Of a stretch of 64,000 nt of DNA, positions 54,819 to 63,640 are shown piece after piece. Origin of the DNA: Actinomyces sp. HMSC035G02 (GTDB lineage: Bacteria; Actinomycetota; Actinomycetes; Actinomycetales; Actinomycetaceae); contig KV835898.1 in the NCBI GenBank assembly GCA_001838165.1, forward strand, positions 27,861 to 91,860. Direction: 5' to 3'. Below the pieces are notes generated by a model. That model was not told the origin of the DNA, ran no database searches, and saw only the letters and a list, made by a program, of their open reading frames with translations. Positions within the stretch are counted from its first letter, which is position 1. Every line of letters begins with the position of its first letter. Position numbers and translations under genes: made by a program.

Positions 54819-55946
54819 TTAGAGCACGCGCTCCAGGCAGTAGTCGATGCAGGCGAGGAGGGCCTCCACGTCCTCGACCTCCACGCTCGGCCACGTTCCG
54901 ATGCGTAGCTGGTTGGCGCCCACACCGCGGTAGGCGCCGATGTCGACGATCCCCCTCGCGCGCAGGTGAGCGGCCAGCTCGGAGGCGTTCGCGGCCTCGT
55001 CGATCTCGATCGTGGCGGTCACGGGGGAGCGCCACGCCGGGTTGTCCACGAAGGGGCGTGCGGCCAGGTTCGCCTCGGCCCAGTCGTAGATGAGGGACGA
55101 GGCCTGGGCACAGTGGGCGCTCACCGTGTCCATCCCGCCGCGCTCGAGGAGCCAGCGGACCTGCCGCTCCGCCATCACGATCGTTGCGAGCGCAGGAGTG
55201 TTGAGCGTTTGGTCCTTGCGCGAGTTGTCGATGGCTGCGGACAGGGACAAGAATTGCGGGACCCATCGCCCGTCGGCGCTGTCCTCGATGTGGCGGGCGC
55301 GCTCGACGGCGGCGGGGGAGAGGACCGCGACCCACAGGCCGCCGTCCGACCCGAGGGCCTTTTGCAGGGAGAAGTAGTAGGCATCGACCTGGGTCAGGTC
55401 CACGGGTGCAGCCCCCGCGATCGACGTGCCATCCACGAGGGTGAGTGCGCCGGGAGCCTCGACCCGGTAGACGGGCGAGGTCACGCCGGTGGAGGTTTCG
55501 TTGTGGGGGTAGGCGTAGACATCGACGCCTTCTGAAGCCCCGCGTGGGGAGACAGTGACGAGGCAGCCATGTGCGGCCTCGTCAATGAGGGGGGTTGCCA
55601 GGTGTGGGGCGTGTGCCGCTTCGGAGGCGAATTTCGCGCCGAACGCGCCCCAGGAGCCGAACGCCGCGCGCGAAGAGATGAGGCACGCGCAGGCCACGTC
55701 CCAGAATGCGGAGGCACCGCCGTTGCCCAGGACGACCTCGTAGTCGCTGGGGACCGACAGAAGGGTGCGCAGTCCGTCCTTCAGCGAGGCGACCACGCCT
55801 CGCACGGGCGCGGCGCGGTGGGAGGTGCCCATGAGGAGAGGGGCGGAGAGCGCCTCGATCTGTGCGGCGCGCACCTTGGAGGGGCCGCAGCCGAAGCGTC
55901 CGTCTGAGGGAAGGAGGGCCTGGGGGATGTCGGGGAAAGCCACCAT
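54819..55946 (-). CDS. serC: Phosphoserine aminotransferase
   Basis: A 375-residue class V aminotransferase converting 3-phosphohydroxypyruvate and glutamate to phosphoserine in serine biosynthesis. The N-terminal PSDGRFGCGPSKVR is characteristic, and the PLP lysine is Lys196 in YYFSLQKALGSDGG. The phosphate-binding HRAAP segment (HisArg ~43-44) is conserved. It belongs to the actinobacterial-type SerC, which differs from the E. coli enzyme in length and spacing. It is divergent from the dtxR-like gene across ~170 bases. Confidence 0.95.
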   Translation of the reverse strand: MVAFPDIPQALLPSDGRFGCGPSKVRAAQIEALSAPLLMGTSHRAAPVRGVVASLKDGLRTLLSVPSDYEVVLGNGGASAFWDVACACLISSRAAFGSWGAFGAKFASEAAHAPHLATPLIDEAAHGCLVTVSPRGASEGVDVYAYPHNETSTGVTSPVYRVEAPGALTLVDGTSIAGAAPVDLTQVDAYYFSLQKALGSDGGLWVAVLSPAAVERARHIEDSADGRWVPQFLSLSAAIDNSRKDQTLNTPALATIVMAERQVRWLLERGGMDTVSAHCAQASSLIYDWAEANLAARPFVDNPAWRSPVTATIEIDEAANASELAAHLRARGIVDIGAYRGVGANQLRIGTWPSVEVEDVEALLACIDYCLERVL

Positions 55947-56119
55947 GGCAACAGCCTAGTCTCCTCGGGATGGGTATTTCCATCACGTTCATTAATCGAA
56001 TTATCGTGAGGGTGCACACGTCGACACGCCTAATTTTCCGCATCAACGCGCCGTTGCGCTTGCGAAAAGGAAGGTGACCCTATTCTGTGTTTATTACCTG
56101 CCTGATGAAGGAGGCCGAC

Positions 56120-56797
56120 GTGGCAGACCTGATCGACACCACCGAGATGTACCTCAAGACCATCCTCGAGCTCGAGGAGGACGGGGTCACCCCCCTGCGT
56201 GCGCGCATCGTCGACCGCCTGGGGCACTCCGGCCCGACGGTTTCGCAGACGGTCGCACGCATGGAGCGCGACGGTCTGCTGCACGTGATGGGGGATCGCC
56301 GCCTTGAGCTGACTGAGGCCGGCCGTGCGCACGCGACCGAGGTGCTGCGTAAGCATCGCCTGGCAGAGCGCCTCCTCCTCGACGTGATCGGTATGGAATG
56401 GGCGCAGGTGCACGACGAGGCGTGCCGCTGGGAGCACGTGATGAGCGACGCCGTCGAGGCTCGCCTGGAGGAGCTGCTCAGCAATACGTGTGTGGACCCC
56501 TACGGCAATCCCATGCCCGGCTGTGAGCCGATCGAGGGCGCTTATTCTGCCGAGCTCGCGGTGCGTTCGCTCGAGGCGGGCGCCCTCACGCTGGCGCGCA
56601 TCGGCGAGCCGATTCAGGCGGACGCGGAGCTGCTGGCTTCCTTCGATGAGCTGGGCCTGCGTCCGGGCGCTCGCGTGGGGCTCTCGGCGCACGGTGACGT
56701 CGTGCGCGTCGCTGCTCTCGATGAGGCCGGCGAGGTTCGCGGTTACCTGACGATCCCGATGGCGCTGGCCGCGCACCTTTTCGTGCGGGGTGAGTGA
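56120..56797 (+). CDS. DtxR/IdeR-family metal-dependent transcriptional repressor
   Basis: A 225-residue repressor. With the start at GTG 56120 (GAAGGAGG upstream), every metal ligand falls on the diphtheria DtxR numbering: Met10, Cys102, Glu105 and His106 of the primary site, His79, Glu83 and His98 of the ancillary site. The helix-turn-helix is ARIVDRLGHSGPTVSQTVARM and a C-terminal SH3-like domain is present. Full conservation of both sites, including Cys102, favours iron over manganese sensing. No matching TTAGG-type operator was noticed in the window. The alternative start at 56087 would spoil the numbering and is rejected. Confidence 0.95.
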   Translation: MADLIDTTEMYLKTILELEEDGVTPLRARIVDRLGHSGPTVSQTVARMERDGLLHVMGDRRLELTEAGRAHATEVLRKHRLAERLLLDVIGMEWAQVHDEACRWEHVMSDAVEARLEELLSNTCVDPYGNPMPGCEPIEGAYSAELAVRSLEAGALTLARIGEPIQADAELLASFDELGLRPGARVGLSAHGDVVRVAALDEAGEVRGYLTIPMALAAHLFVRGE

Positions 56798-56815
56798 AGG
56801 CTGAGAAACGACGAG

Positions 56816-56840
56816 GCCGGGGCGATAAGCCCCGGCTTTT
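56816..56840 (+). terminator. Terminator after the dtxR-like gene
   Basis: GCCGGGGC, loop GATAA, GCCCCGGC, then TTTT. The left arm belongs to the recurrent ACGAGGCCGGGG word. Confidence 0.88.
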
Positions 56841-56913
56841 GTCGTCTACGGGGTGTGTCTCGAATCGCGAAACGTGTGAGGGGGCGGGGTTTTTCCTGAG
56901 ATCACGGGAAGCA

Positions 56914-56967
56914 AATGTCACGGAATGGTAACGATGAGGAGGGTCACTGTTACCAGAACGTGACATT
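56914..56967. promoter_or_regulatory. Large nested dyad over the NlpC/P60 promoter (MtrA-like boxes)
   Basis: AATGTCACG-GAA-TGGTAAC (56914-56932) faces GTTACCA-GAA-CGTGACATT (56949-56967): two 19-bp arms that are perfect except for the central GAA. Each arm contains GTCAC-N6-GTAAC, resembling the paired GTNAC half-sites described for the actinobacterial response regulator MtrA, which controls cell-wall hydrolases. The right arm overlaps the -35 hexamer. Confidence 0.6.
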
Positions 56968-56989
56968 GGCCGGGTGGTCAAGGTATAGT
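56960..56989 (+). promoter_or_regulatory. Promoter of the NlpC/P60 gene
   Basis: GTGACA (56960-56965), an 18-bp spacer and TATAGT (56984-56989). This would start the transcript just before the riboswitch. Confidence 0.65.
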
Positions 56990-57030
56990 TCATATCGGTC
57001 ATCAGACCACCCGCCCATTCGGAACCCGAA

Positions 57031-57160
57031 GTGAGACGACGAATGGAGCGGAAATACCGTCTCACGCGGGGAACCCAGATGTGGCTCCTTGAGCCTTGGG
57101 GTGAAGCTCGCACGCCGAGCCGGACCTCCCGTCCGAACCCGACAGCTAACCTCGCAGGGA
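57031..57160 (+). ncRNA. ydaO/yuaA-type c-di-AMP riboswitch
   Basis: The leader carries the hallmark conserved blocks of the c-di-AMP riboswitch in order: GCGGGGAACCCA (57066-57077), TTGGGGTGAA (57097-57106), and CCGAACCCGACAGCTAACC (57133-57151) followed by TCGCAGG. A GTGAGAC/GTCTCAC pairing closes the 5' part. These riboswitches commonly precede wall-hydrolase genes in actinobacteria and turn expression off when c-di-AMP is high. Exact ends are approximate. Confidence 0.9.
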
Positions 57161-57176
57161 AACAGGGAGAACATGA

Positions 57177-57926
57177 GTGAAGACTATTAAGCCTGCTCCG
57201 CGTCACCGCATGGCACGTCGCCCGCTGACCGATTCCGTGGTCGAGGGCATGAACGTTTCCGGCGCTGCTCGTCCGATCGCTTTCGCGTCGGCCGCCGGTG
57301 TTGCGCTGACCGCGATTGCCGCCGGCGTTGCGAACGCCGCCCCGGCGACCCCCCAGTCTGAGCCGCAGAGCGCTGACCTCAACACGACGACCGTCGCCGT
57401 CGATGACGTGACCACCGTTGAGGTTCCGGACATCGAGTGGACCGCCGAAGAGGATGTCACCGCTTCCGCGACCGCCGAGGCTCCCGCGCCGGCTCCCGTC
57501 GCCGCGACCCCCGCCGCAGATCAGTCCGACTCGGCCGCCTCTCGCTCGGAGACCCGCGCCGACGCGACCTCTGAGACCTCCGCCCGTCAGGCCGCCGTGA
57601 ACGCAGCTGGCGGCGACATCGTCTCCGTCGCCCTCGGTCTGACCGGTATCCCCTACGTCTACGGTGGCGAGAGCCTCGGTGGCCTCGACTGCTCCGGCCT
57701 GGTCAAGTACGCGTACGCGGCTGCTGGCATCAACCTGCCGCACTCCTCGTCCGCTCAGGCCGCTGGCGGCACCATCGTGTCCGACCCGCAGCCCGGCGAC
57801 ATCGTGTCCTACCCCGGCCACGTCGCCATCTACATCGGCGGCGGCCAGATGGTCGAGGCCACGGTGCCCGGCCGTCTCTCCCAGATCTCGCCGGTCCGCG
57901 CTGGCGCCACCTACGTGCGCTACTGA
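57177..57926 (+). CDS. Secreted NlpC/P60 peptidoglycan endopeptidase
   Basis: A 249-residue cell-wall hydrolase that cleaves stem-peptide bonds in peptidoglycan. An extended signal sequence (~1-55, hydrophobic AFASAAGVALTAIAAGVANAA) is followed by an Ala/Thr/Pro-rich linker (~56-140). The C-terminal NlpC/P60 domain (~145-249) has catalytic Cys172 in GGLDCSGLVKYAY and His215 in GHVAIYIGG. There is no LysM or SH3 anchor. GTG 57177 has GGGAG upstream. Control is layered: a dyad over the promoter and a c-di-AMP riboswitch in the leader. Confidence 0.93.
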   Translation: MKTIKPAPRHRMARRPLTDSVVEGMNVSGAARPIAFASAAGVALTAIAAGVANAAPATPQSEPQSADLNTTTVAVDDVTTVEVPDIEWTAEEDVTASATAEAPAPAPVAATPAADQSDSAASRSETRADATSETSARQAAVNAAGGDIVSVALGLTGIPYVYGGESLGGLDCSGLVKYAYAAAGINLPHSSSAQAAGGTIVSDPQPGDIVSYPGHVAIYIGGGQMVEATVPGRLSQISPVRAGATYVRY

Positions 57927-57941
57927 GCCTGCGATAGACAG

Positions 57942-57987
57942 CTAACGATCCCCGCAGCCCCCACGGGCTGCGGGGATCGTTAGTTTC
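57942..57987 (+). terminator. Very strong terminator after the NlpC/P60 gene
   Basis: A perfect 19-bp stem (57942-57960 with 57965-57983) around loop CCAC, followed by TTTCT. Confidence 0.93.
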
Positions 57988-58060
57988 TACTCGGGTTGGG
58001 CTTTCGCGGATCGTTAAAATACGGCACAATATAAGTGACTGCCACCACGAGGAGGACATC

Positions 58061-58993
58061 ATGAGTTCTACCGAAGTCATTCTGGTCGGTGTCGATGGCT
58101 CGACGGAGAGCCTTGCCGCCGTCAAATGGGCCGCTGATCGCGGCGCGCGCACCGGAGCGCGCATCCATTGCCTGTGTACCTACGCGCTGGCCTCGTACTC
58201 TGCTGCCGCCTTGGACGGCGGATACGCCGTTCTCGACGATGAGGCCCTGAAGGCGGGTGCCGAACAGGTCGTCGAGGAGGCGAAGGCCCTGGCTCGCGAA
58301 CGGGGAGCGACGCATGTCTCCGGTTCGACTGAGCCCGGAGACCCGGCGGGGGTGCTCATCGACTTCTCCGCCGAAGTGGACATGATCGTCGTGGGTTCTC
58401 GCGGCGGCGGCGGATTCGCCGATCGCCTCCTGGGGACGGTCTCCTCCGCACTGCCCGCCCACTCGAAATGTCCCGTTGTCGTCGTACCCCGCCACACCTC
58501 GGGTAAGAAGTTCACGCCTATCGAGCGCGTCGTCGTCGGCATTGACGGCACCGATCAGCCGTCGTGCGCTCTCAAGCGCGCGATCGGCGAGGCGCGCCTG
58601 TGGGATGCGCGCCTGACCGCGGTGTCCGCCGTGCCGATCGCGGTGGGCCCCTCCGTCATGACGTGGACGCCCACGGGCGTCGATCACTCGGCCCTGCTCG
58701 CTCAGGTCCGTGAGGGAATGGACGCCGCGATCGCCGCCGCCCTGGACGGGGACGACATGCACGTCTCTCGCCACGCCCTCGACGGCTCTGCCGCATCGCT
58801 ACTCATCGAGTTCTCCACCGCGGTTGACCTGATCGTCGTGGGCACCCGCGGGCGCGGGGGGCTGGCAGGCGTGCTCCTCGGGTCGACATCGCAGACGGTG
58901 CTCGGACACTCAACCTGCCCCGTCATGATCGTTCCTTCCGCTCACCTCGGGGACGCGGGCCAGGCCGTGCATACCGAATGGGAGCGCCGCTAA
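58061..58993 (+). CDS. Tandem universal stress protein (UspA family)
   Basis: A 310-residue protein of two USP domains (~1-145 and ~155-310). Each has the ATP-binding signature: GSRGGGGFADRLLGTVSSAL then CPVVVV in the first, GTRGRGGLAGVLLGSTSQTV then CPVMIV in the second. Each domain opens with a VGVDG- or VGIDG-type strand and Asp. Such tandem USPs are abundant in actinobacteria and are linked to redox, hypoxia or stationary-phase survival. ATG 58061 follows AGGAGGA. Monocistronic, with a terminator using the recurrent ACGAGGCCGGGG arms. Confidence 0.93.
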   Translation: MSSTEVILVGVDGSTESLAAVKWAADRGARTGARIHCLCTYALASYSAAALDGGYAVLDDEALKAGAEQVVEEAKALARERGATHVSGSTEPGDPAGVLIDFSAEVDMIVVGSRGGGGFADRLLGTVSSALPAHSKCPVVVVPRHTSGKKFTPIERVVVGIDGTDQPSCALKRAIGEARLWDARLTAVSAVPIAVGPSVMTWTPTGVDHSALLAQVREGMDAAIAAALDGDDMHVSRHALDGSAASLLIEFSTAVDLIVVGTRGRGGLAGVLLGSTSQTVLGHSTCPVMIVPSAHLGDAGQAVHTEWERR

Positions 58994-59005
58994 GCACAGA
59001 CGGTC

Positions 59006-59043
59006 ACGAGGCCGGGGTGCCTGCGTGGATGCCCCGGCCTCGT
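59006..59043. terminator. Palindromic terminator after the USP gene
   Basis: ACGAGGCCGGGG (59006-59017) and its complement (59032-59043) form a perfect 12-bp stem around a 14-base loop. No T-run. Confidence 0.65.
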
Positions 59044-59147
59044 CCCTGCCCGCGGTGCTACCAGCCGTGAGATGAGCGCGTTCGCACAGCGGGTGACGGG
59101 GCAGCGGTGCGCGCACTTTGCTACAGTGGGCGCGGACAACTTGTCAC

Positions 59148-59220
59148 GCCCTCGTAGCTCAGGGGATAGAGCACCGCTCTCCTAAAGCGGGTGTCGGACG
59201 TTCGAATCGTCTCGGGGGCA
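59148..59220 (+). tRNA. tRNA-Arg, anticodon CCT
   Basis: The cloverleaf is complete: acceptor GCCCTCG/CGGGGGC, D-arm AGCTCAGGGGATAGAGC, anticodon stem CCGCT/AGCGG enclosing CTCCTAA with anticodon CCT, and T-arm GACGTTCGAATCGTC. CCA is not encoded, unlike the tRNA-Thr at 15126. It reads AGG, a rare codon in this GC-rich genome. Confidence 0.96.
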
Positions 59221-59235
59221 CAGTAGAAGGACGCC

Positions 59236-59403
59236 ATGCGGAACGCTCTTGCGTATCTCGTGACCGTCGTGGCCGCCTTTTCCGCTCTCATCATGGGAAG
59301 CTCCTAAACGGGCATCGACATCGTTGGCATGGTACTTATCGTCGGCGCCGTTGTGACCATTTCCGTTGTCGACCTCCTCCGGGCGCGCCGCGTCACACAA
59401 TAG
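59236..59403 (+). pseudogene. Small two-helix membrane protein gene interrupted by an in-frame TAA
   Basis: ATG 59236 (AGAAGGA upstream) opens a 23-codon frame, MRNALAYLVTVVAAFSALIM then GSS, ending at TAA 59305-59307. The same frame continues unbroken to TAG 59401-59403, encoding TGIDIVGMVLIVGAVVTISV and a basic end LLRARRVTQ. Together they would be a 55-codon protein with two membrane helices. A single C-to-T change of CAA (Gln) explains the TAA. It may be a recent nonsense mutation, a sequencing error, or two short peptides. Confidence 0.6.
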
Positions 59404-59428
59404 GGCGGTGCTGCCGTAGGGTTAAATC

Positions 59429-62400
59429 GTGGTTCCTAGTATCTTTTCGCGCCGTTCCGCCCCTGAGCCCGAGGCTCCCGAGGCCTCGTCCACCTCGACG
59501 CACCCGACCACCCTCGTCGGCTCTGCGCGCGAGAAGTGGCGCTCACGCCTCGACCAGGACATCGCCGCAGACTCCACGTCCCTGCCGACGCTGTCCCTGT
59601 CCGGCGCGCACCCCGGAGGCCTCGCTCAGCTCTACACGGAACACCCCGTCCGCCTGAGCCTCCTCATTCGCGAACCCATTGCTCTCGGCCGCGCCCTCGA
59701 GCGCGCCCGTTCCATCATCGCGCGCTCCGAGCAGCGCGCCTCCGCGCACGGCACAGGGCCCATCCACCTGGGAATCGGGACCGCCTCGTGGCGCAACGGA
59801 ACCGACGCCGTCACCGTCCCCGCCCTGCTGCGCCCCGTGCGCCTCGTGCGCCGCGACGACGACGTGCTCATTGCGCTCGGACGCGGCGGCCTGCTCGCCC
59901 CCGAGCTGTCCGAGGCCCTGCGCAGCCACGGCCTCGACGTGGACGGGGACACGATCCTCGCCCAGGCCAGCGGAGCCCACGGGTTCTCCTCCTCACAGGC
60001 GATGGCAGCTTTGCGCGAGGCCTGCGCCGCCCTGCCGCGCTTCGAGGTCCGTGACGACCTCGTGATCGGCCTGTTCTGCCACCCGGCCGGCGCCCTCGCC
60101 GCCAGCCTGACCGAGGACGTCACCGCCCTCGAAGACTCTCAGGTGATCCGCGCGCTCGCGGGCGACCAGGACGCGCGCAATGACTTGCGTTCCGAGGCTC
60201 CGGTTCCCAACCCCGCTGACCGAGACCCGTGGGCGGAAAAGGGCGTCGGCGACCTGATTCCCTCCCAGCAGGACGCGGTCGAGGCCGCCTCCGATGGGCG
60301 CAGCGTCTTCATCGACATCCCCGCGCACAGCGACGACGCGTCGGTCGTCGCGGCGATCCTCGCGGACGCGGCCGCCACCGGTCGGTCGGTCCTGCACGTG
60401 TCGACCTCCCCGTCGCGTTCAATCGCCGCCTACACGCGTCTGGCCGATCTGGGCCTTGCCGACATCGTGGCGAATATCGACGGCTATTCCGACGCGCGTA
60501 AGACCCTGGCAGGGCGCGTGAACGCCGCGATGGAGGACACCTCGCCCGTCGTCGACCAGGCAAGCGTTGACGAGATGCGCGCCCGCCTGCGTCAGGTGCG
60601 CGCCGCACTGGCCTCGTATGCGTCTGCGCTCCACCAGCCCTACGGCCGCTTCGGCGTGTGCGCGGCCGACGCGCTGCGTGCCCTCACCGACCTCACGAGC
60701 GGGGAGAACCCGCCCACGACCCGCGTGCGCCTGGATGAAAAGACCCTTTACGACATCGCGGTCGATCAGGGTGAGAGTGCCCGCGCCCTGCTGCGCGAGG
60801 CCCTGGCATCTGGAGCCCTCAGCGGCTCCGGCTCCTCCGCGTGGGGCAACGCTGTCCTGACCTCCGACGAGCAGGCCTCCGACGTGCTGCTGCGCGTCGA
60901 CCGCCTCTCCAAGACCCTGCCCGAGCTGCGCGTGCACATCGCGGCCGTTGCTGGCGAGGCCGGCATCAAGCCCGCCGGCACGCTCGCCCAGTGGGACCGT
61001 CAGCTCGCCATGTTCGATGGCATCGCCGACGTCCTCGACGTCTTCCTGCCCCGCGTGTTCGAGCGCAGCGCCGCCGACATGGTGATTGCGACCGCGCCCA
61101 AGCAGTGGCGCAAGGACCACGATATTTCGATGGGCCGCTCCGAGCGCAACCGCCTCGTCAAGCAAGCCCAGGACCTCGTGCGCCCGGGCGTCCATGTGCC
61201 CGACCTGCATCGTGCCCTCATTCGCGTTCAGGAGCGCCGCGACGCGTGGTGCGCGGTCTGCGGCGACGACTCGTGGCCCATCCTGCCCGCGAAGATCGGC
61301 GAGATTTCGGCCCTTACGGACGCCGTGCGTGACGACCTTGATGCCATCGCCCCCGTGTTCGTGGCCGAGGAACCGGACCTGGTGGGTACCCACCTGCAGC
61401 GCCTGACGACCCTCATCGAACGCTGGGCCGGCGACACCTCCGCCGCCCGCGAGGTGCCCGCGCGCCTGCAGATGCGCGAGCGCCTGGCCGCCCACGGCCT
61501 CGACAAGCTCGCCCAGGACCTCGCCGATCGCGAGGTCGAGGACGCCGCTATCGACACCGAGCTCGACCTCGCGTGGTGGGCCTCGCTGCTGCGCGCCATG
61601 CTCGCCTCCCAGCCCGCGCTCGGCGGGGTGGACCCCGCCTCCCTCGAGGAGCTGGCGCGCGAGGGGTGCGAGCTCGACGAGGCCCAGGTTGCCTCGCTCA
61701 TCCCGCAGGCCATCACGGGCGTGCGCCGAATCCGCACCAACGCCCTGGCGGCCCGCCCCAGCCAGTACGAGGAGCTGCGAGACCTGCTCGCGGACGGCGC
61801 GGCTCCCTCCGACCTGGACCTGCTCGCGTCGTACCCGCTCGTGCGCCACCTGCTGCCCGTCCTCATGACGGTGCCCTCGATGGTTCCGGCCCTCGCGCCG
61901 ACGGGGCGCACCGTCGACGTCGTCGTCCTGGACGGCGCTGACGGCCTGCCGCTCGCCGAGCTGGCGCCGATCATCGCACGCGGCCACCAGCTGGTCGTGA
62001 TCGACGATCTGACGGGTGCCTCGGAAGGCGGCGCGACCCGCGAGCTGGCGGGTGTCCTGCCGGTCGTGCGTGTCGAGCCCGGTCCGCGCCGCCTCAACGA
62101 TCAGGTGGCCCTGCTGCTCGCCCGGTACGGCTACGAGCACGCCGGTATCCCTGTCCCGTGGACTGCCTCGAACGCGCCCGTGTCCGCCCGCTGGGTGGAG
62201 GCGACGGGCATGCCCGCCCCCGGTGCACATGCGATCGAATCGACCGCCGCCGAGGTGCGCGCAGTCGTCGACGCCGTCATCGAACACGCGGTCGAGGCCC
62301 CGGAGCGTTCACTCGCGGTCGTCGCCCTGTCCGAGCGACACGCGCAGCGCATCCGCGAAGCCCTGGAGAGCGTGAAGGCCGACGAGCCTGGCCTGGCCTC

Positions 62401-63640
62401 GTTCTTTGATCCCGCGACGCCGGAACCCTTCGTCGTCGTCGGCCCCGACCAGGTGGCCGGCCTGACCCGCGAATCGCTCATCCTGTCGGTCGGGTTCGCG
62501 AAGACCCCGCACGGGCGCGTCATTCATGACTTCGGCGTCCTGTCGAGCGAGGAGGGCGCGGACGCGCTCGCCGAGGTCCTGCGCGTCGTGCGCGGCGACC
62601 TGACGCTCGTCTCTGCCCTGCACAGCGCGGAGATCGACCGTGATCGCCTCGGCCACGAGGGTGCGCGTATGCTCGTCGACCTCCTGGAGATCGCCGAGGG
62701 GCACGCGGGCGAGGGGATGGACGCCTGGCCTGTCCTGGCCGGCGAACCGGATCGCCTGCTCGTCGACCTCGCCGAGCACCTGTACTCGCGAGGCCTCGAG
62801 GTCGTCGCGAACGTCGGTATCCCCGGCGGCATGCGGATCCCGCTCGCGATCGGTCACCCGGAGTCCCCGGGGCGCCTGCTCCTCGCGGTGCTCACGGACG
62901 ACGAGGAGTACCTGGCGGAACCCAGCCAGCGCGTGCGCGACCGCGCCCGTCCCCGCTGGCTTGAGGCGCAGGGCTGGGCGGTCTACACCGCGCTGTCGAT
63001 GCCCCTGTTCATCGACCCCGACAAGGAAGCGTCCCTCGTCGTCGACGCCGTCCTGGATGCGCTCGAGAAGCTGCGCGCCACCGACGACGAGCCCGCCGTC
63101 GAGGTACCCGAACGCATCGCCGATGACGAGGTCGCGGACGAGCGCGTGGAAGAGCGCTCGGAAGAGGCTTCCTCTGGTGATGGTGACGGCGACGAGGGCG
63201 CGGGCGAGGCTGAGGACTCCTCGGACGACTCGGCCCCGCGCATGCCGATGCTGGACGACGGCCTCGACGAGGAGTCTAAGCGCCGCAAGAAGGCCGACGA
63301 GGACACCACCGGCATGCTGCTCGCCATCAAGCGCAAGGAGCGTGCCTCCGAAGAAAACCGTGGTCCGCGCCCCGCGATTGCCAAGGGGCTGCCGCTGGCC
63401 GCCTACTCCGACGACCAGCTCGACGAGATGGCCGCCTGGGTGCGCTCTGACGGCGTCGAGCGCACGGACCTGGAGACCGCTGAAGAGCTGCGCGAGGCCC
63501 TGGGCATCACGCGTCGCGGCTTCCAGTCCGACGCGGTCTTGGGCAACGTCGTGCGTCGCACGAAGCCCGCGGTGAGCGTGCAGGATGCGGATGAGCCGTC
63601 GGACGAGGACGCGGCGCCCGGGGACTCCACCGATGAGTGA
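59429..63640 (+). CDS. Giant degenerate SF1-helicase-like protein with pseudo-nuclease domain
   Basis: A 1403-residue protein laid out like large DUF4011/DUF3320-type helicases but with catalytic motifs eroded. PSQQDAVEAASDG (~278) is the helicase Q-motif region, yet the Walker A site that follows reads FIDIPAHSDDASV (~294-306), without GxxxxGK. The Walker B equivalent VVVLDGADGLP (Asp835) has DGAD for DEA(S/Q). A UvrD_C-like stretch, SVGFAKTPHGRVIHDFG (~1021), ends in VLRVVRGDL in place of VAITRAR. A C-terminal vestige of an MTES_1575-type restriction-endonuclease fold (~1130-1195) lacks the usual acidic residues. An acidic tail (~1215-1275) precedes a final helical module (~1320-1385). GTG 59429 is the best start. 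The next gene overlaps its stop. Confidence 0.75.
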   Translation: MVPSIFSRRSAPEPEAPEASSTSTHPTTLVGSAREKWRSRLDQDIAADSTSLPTLSLSGAHPGGLAQLYTEHPVRLSLLIREPIALGRALERARSIIARSEQRASAHGTGPIHLGIGTASWRNGTDAVTVPALLRPVRLVRRDDDVLIALGRGGLLAPELSEALRSHGLDVDGDTILAQASGAHGFSSSQAMAALREACAALPRFEVRDDLVIGLFCHPAGALAASLTEDVTALEDSQVIRALAGDQDARNDLRSEAPVPNPADRDPWAEKGVGDLIPSQQDAVEAASDGRSVFIDIPAHSDDASVVAAILADAAATGRSVLHVSTSPSRSIAAYTRLADLGLADIVANIDGYSDARKTLAGRVNAAMEDTSPVVDQASVDEMRARLRQVRAALASYASALHQPYGRFGVCAADALRALTDLTSGENPPTTRVRLDEKTLYDIAVDQGESARALLREALASGALSGSGSSAWGNAVLTSDEQASDVLLRVDRLSKTLPELRVHIAAVAGEAGIKPAGTLAQWDRQLAMFDGIADVLDVFLPRVFERSAADMVIATAPKQWRKDHDISMGRSERNRLVKQAQDLVRPGVHVPDLHRALIRVQERRDAWCAVCGDDSWPILPAKIGEISALTDAVRDDLDAIAPVFVAEEPDLVGTHLQRLTTLIERWAGDTSAAREVPARLQMRERLAAHGLDKLAQDLADREVEDAAIDTELDLAWWASLLRAMLASQPALGGVDPASLEELAREGCELDEAQVASLIPQAITGVRRIRTNALAARPSQYEELRDLLADGAAPSDLDLLASYPLVRHLLPVLMTVPSMVPALAPTGRTVDVVVLDGADGLPLAELAPIIARGHQLVVIDDLTGASEGGATRELAGVLPVVRVEPGPRRLNDQVALLLARYGYEHAGIPVPWTASNAPVSARWVEATGMPAPGAHAIESTAAEVRAVVDAVIEHAVEAPERSLAVVALSERHAQRIREALESVKADEPGLASFFDPATPEPFVVVGPDQVAGLTRESLILSVGFAKTPHGRVIHDFGVLSSEEGADALAEVLRVVRGDLTLVSALHSAEIDRDRLGHEGARMLVDLLEIAEGHAGEGMDAWPVLAGEPDRLLVDLAEHLYSRGLEVVANVGIPGGMRIPLAIGHPESPGRLLLAVLTDDEEYLAEPSQRVRDRARPRWLEAQGWAVYTALSMPLFIDPDKEASLVVDAVLDALEKLRATDDEPAVEVPERIADDEVADERVEERSEEASSGDGDGDEGAGEAEDSSDDSAPRMPMLDDGLDEESKRRKKADEDTTGMLLAIKRKERASEENRGPRPAIAKGLPLAAYSDDQLDEMAAWVRSDGVERTDLETAEELREALGITRRGFQSDAVLGNVVRRTKPAVSVQDADEPSDEDAAPGDSTDE

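Noticed and set aside
59429..63640. Active anti-phage helicase-nuclease
   Set aside because: Walker A, Walker B and nuclease acidic residues are all altered, so ATP-driven helicase or nuclease activity is unlikely; it is reported instead as a pseudo-enzyme.
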